A stretch of DNA of 43,893 bases. Origin: an uncultured Bacteroidota bacterium. GTDB lineage: Bacteria; Bacteroidota; Bacteroidia; Bacteroidales; FEN-979. Shown one piece after another: positions 42,827 through 43,893 of the stretch (the stretch's first letter is position 1; each line of letters begins with the position of its first letter). Under the pieces are notes generated by a model. The model was not told where the DNA came from and searched no databases. It saw only the letters and a program-made list of their open reading frames with translations. Both the position numbers and the translations under genes were made by a program. Location: positions 1-43,893 of the forward strand of contig CALCGJ010000289.1 in the NCBI GenBank assembly GCA_937900965.1. The letters run 5' to 3'.

Positions 42827-43579
42827 TTAGTAGCTCTTGATCTCACCGCCACCAAAGATGGCTTCAACTTTTATGATCAGTACCCGTGTGGGGTCCGGAC
42901 TCTCTTTTATCACCCGTCGTTTATCTTCAAAGCCACCCAATATAGAGGAGTTTTTGACAATAACCTTCCAGTCGGCCGGAACAATAACTGTTGTTCCCCC
43001 AAAGATTGCGCTAACTTCGAGTACATGCTCCCCGGGAGCCAGGGTGGCACTTGTCAGATCGATTTCTGCTCCACCAAAGATACAGGTGACCTTCCCCCCT
43101 TTAAACGACTGATGGGTCACCCTCTGCTTGGTGCCTCCAAAGATTGTCTCTTCGTTGATATATCCATCATCCAGTGCAAGGTTCTCTCTGTTCCTCCGTT
43201 GACCAAAAGGCCTCCCGAAGCCTCTGAACAGAACTATCAGTCCAATGGCAATCAGGATTGCCGGCCAGAACAGACTGTGAATACTAAAGGGTAAGACACC
43301 GAATTTAGGAATGATAAAGATCCCGCCTACCAGGATAAGAATGATCCCAGGTCCATAATTATCTCTACCAAAGAGGCTTATTACTCCAATTGCAATCAGT
43401 AACATCTGCCAGGAGAAGATGATTGATTTCCATGAGTATGGAAGAAAACCAATATTTAAACCGAGTAGGATTAAGCCAGCCAGAATAGCTACTGCTCCAA
43501 GTGCATATTTTTTCATACGTCTGCCGTTTGAATATTTTTCCATGTTGTATCCGGTATGTTTTTCAAAGTAAGAATTCAT
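42827..43579 (-). CDS. LiaF-like membrane protein with C-terminal beta domain
   Basis: From the ATG at 43579 the product has 250 residues (the ORF track starts 13 codons earlier with no support). Four closely spaced membrane helices (YALGAVAILAGLILLGLNIG, IIFSWQMLLIAIGVISLFG, GPGIILILVGGIFIIPKFG, FWPAILIAIGLIVLFRGFG) are followed by a soluble beta-helical domain with repeating FGG turns (IFGGTKQRV, IFGGAEIDL, IFGGTTVIV, ILGGFEDKR). This is the layout of LiaF/VraT-type proteins that restrain cell-envelope stress kinases. It is the first gene of the set with the LytS-like kinase, suggesting a similar inhibitory role (inference). A TACTTTTG -7 box lies at 43616-43623. Confidence 0.9.
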   Translation of the reverse strand: MNSYFEKHTGYNMEKYSNGRRMKKYALGAVAILAGLILLGLNIGFLPYSWKSIIFSWQMLLIAIGVISLFGRDNYGPGIILILVGGIFIIPKFGVLPFSIHSLFWPAILIAIGLIVLFRGFGRPFGQRRNRENLALDDGYINEETIFGGTKQRVTHQSFKGGKVTCIFGGAEIDLTSATLAPGEHVLEVSAIFGGTTVIVPADWKVIVKNSSILGGFEDKRRVIKESPDPTRVLIIKVEAIFGGGEIKSY

Positions 43580-43615
43580 TGTTTCAGGTTTTAAAATTAG
43601 ACATTTTTCTTGATG

Positions 43616-43623
43616 CAAAAGTA
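43616..43623 (-). promoter_or_regulatory. -7 box of the LiaF-like / kinase / regulator operon
   Basis: The reverse strand reads TACTTTTG 36 nt upstream of the chosen ATG at 43579. The box lies inside the longer ORF-track version, which supports the shorter start. No clear TTTG is seen at the -33 distance. Confidence 0.55.
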
Positions 43624-43694
43624 TTCCGGCTTACAAGCTTCGGAAACAGGCATTCTGCGGATACCCGATTTTCCCCGATGAATCCCGTAATTTG

Positions 43695-43702
43695 TATTTT
43701 TG
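43695..43702 (+). promoter_or_regulatory. -7 box of the RNA methyltransferase gene
   Basis: TATTTTTG matches TAnnTTTG and lies 39 nt upstream of the ATG at 43742. The -33 region is not a good match. Confidence 0.45.
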
Positions 43703-43741
43703 TTCACATCCCATAACTGTATCAAAAATTATATATAGCAT

Positions 43742-43893
43742 ATGAACATTTCATTTATTCTGGTTGAACCAGCGTTGCCTGAAAATATCGGAGCTGTTGC
43801 AAGAGCCCTGAACACGATGGGATTTGACTCGCTCAGGCTGGTGAATCCACAGAATTTCCCTCAGGAAAAAGCATTCCACGTAGCTCATGGGTC
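43742..43893 (+). CDS. TrmJ/SpoU-type RNA methyltransferase (C-terminus outside window)
   Basis: The reading frame from the ATG at 43742 is open to the window edge (50 codons) and is absent from the ORF track. It reads MNISFILVEPALPENIGAVARALNTMGFDSLRLVNPQNF, the typical first strand, PENIGA loop and helix of SPOUT-class 2'-O-methyltransferases, closest by eye to TrmJ (tRNA Cm32/Um32). The SAM-binding knot at the C-terminus is outside the window, so the exact target is not certain. Confidence 0.85.
   Translation, partial: MNISFILVEPALPENIGAVARALNTMGFDSLRLVNPQNFPQEKAFHVAHG

Overview
The window looks like chromosomal DNA of a Bacteroidota bacterium, probably an uncultured Bacteroidales- or Marinilabiliales-like lineage. 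The signs are: promoters of the Bacteroidota type (TTTG, about 19 nt, TAnnTTTG); a type IX secretion (T9SS) C-terminal tail; a TonB-dependent receptor paired with a DUF4249 lipoprotein; an Sb-PDE-type PHP phosphodiesterase; DUF3467 next to rpoC; and PIN/DUF6364 toxin-antitoxin genes. No rRNA is present, so the genus is not resolved.

Region 1 (1-15.9 kb, all minus strand) is the information-processing core. Read in the direction of transcription it runs rpsU - xer recombinase - hpf, then tRNA-Thr(TGT), tRNA-Tyr, tRNA-Gly(TCC), tRNA-Thr(GGT), tuf, tRNA-Trp, secE, nusG, rplK, rplA, rplJ, rplL, rpoB, rpoC, a DUF3467 gene, and a partial DUF2520 oxidoreductase-like gene cut by the window edge. The four-tRNA-plus-tuf order is the same as in Escherichia coli (thrU-tyrU-glyT-thrT-tufB).

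Region 2 (15.9-22.9 kb) is more fluid. It holds a dipeptidyl peptidase IV whose stop codon lies inside an interspersed GC-rich repeat, a flavin reductase-like gene, tRNA-Val, a T9SS-exported protein of unknown function, a relic T9SS tail fused to a frameshifted outer-membrane-barrel gene, an attC-like imperfect inverted repeat, a PIN/DUF6364 toxin-antitoxin pair and a glucosaminidase.

Region 3 (22.9-32.6 kb) is metabolic. A minus-strand operon encodes enoyl-CoA hydratase, 3-hydroxyacyl-CoA dehydrogenase, an SCPx-like thiolase, an NPD/FabK-like flavoenzyme, an acyl-CoA dehydrogenase and a stand-alone receiver protein, an apparent beta-oxidation or acyl-CoA module. Divergent from it is an ornithine cyclodeaminase-family gene, followed by pyruvate kinase and a convergent class I fructose-1,6-bisphosphatase.

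Region 4 (32.6-39.6 kb) is a plus-strand cell-envelope operon: a small lipoprotein, a 230-aa exported protein of unknown function, a TonB-dependent receptor with an STN domain, a DUF4249 lipoprotein and an MG2-like exported protein. It probably takes up or processes an unidentified substrate.

Region 5 (39.6-43.9 kb) holds an exported PHP phosphodiesterase, a LytTR regulator / LytS-like histidine kinase / LiaF-like membrane protein set, and the start of a TrmJ/SpoU-type RNA methyltransferase.

Most of the unexplained structure is non-coding: two families of intergenic tandem repeats (7-mers and 8-mers) recurring in several gaps, two palindromes with TGTA...TACA ends, a terminator hairpin abutting a promoter ahead of the tRNA-tuf operon, and the attC-like element.
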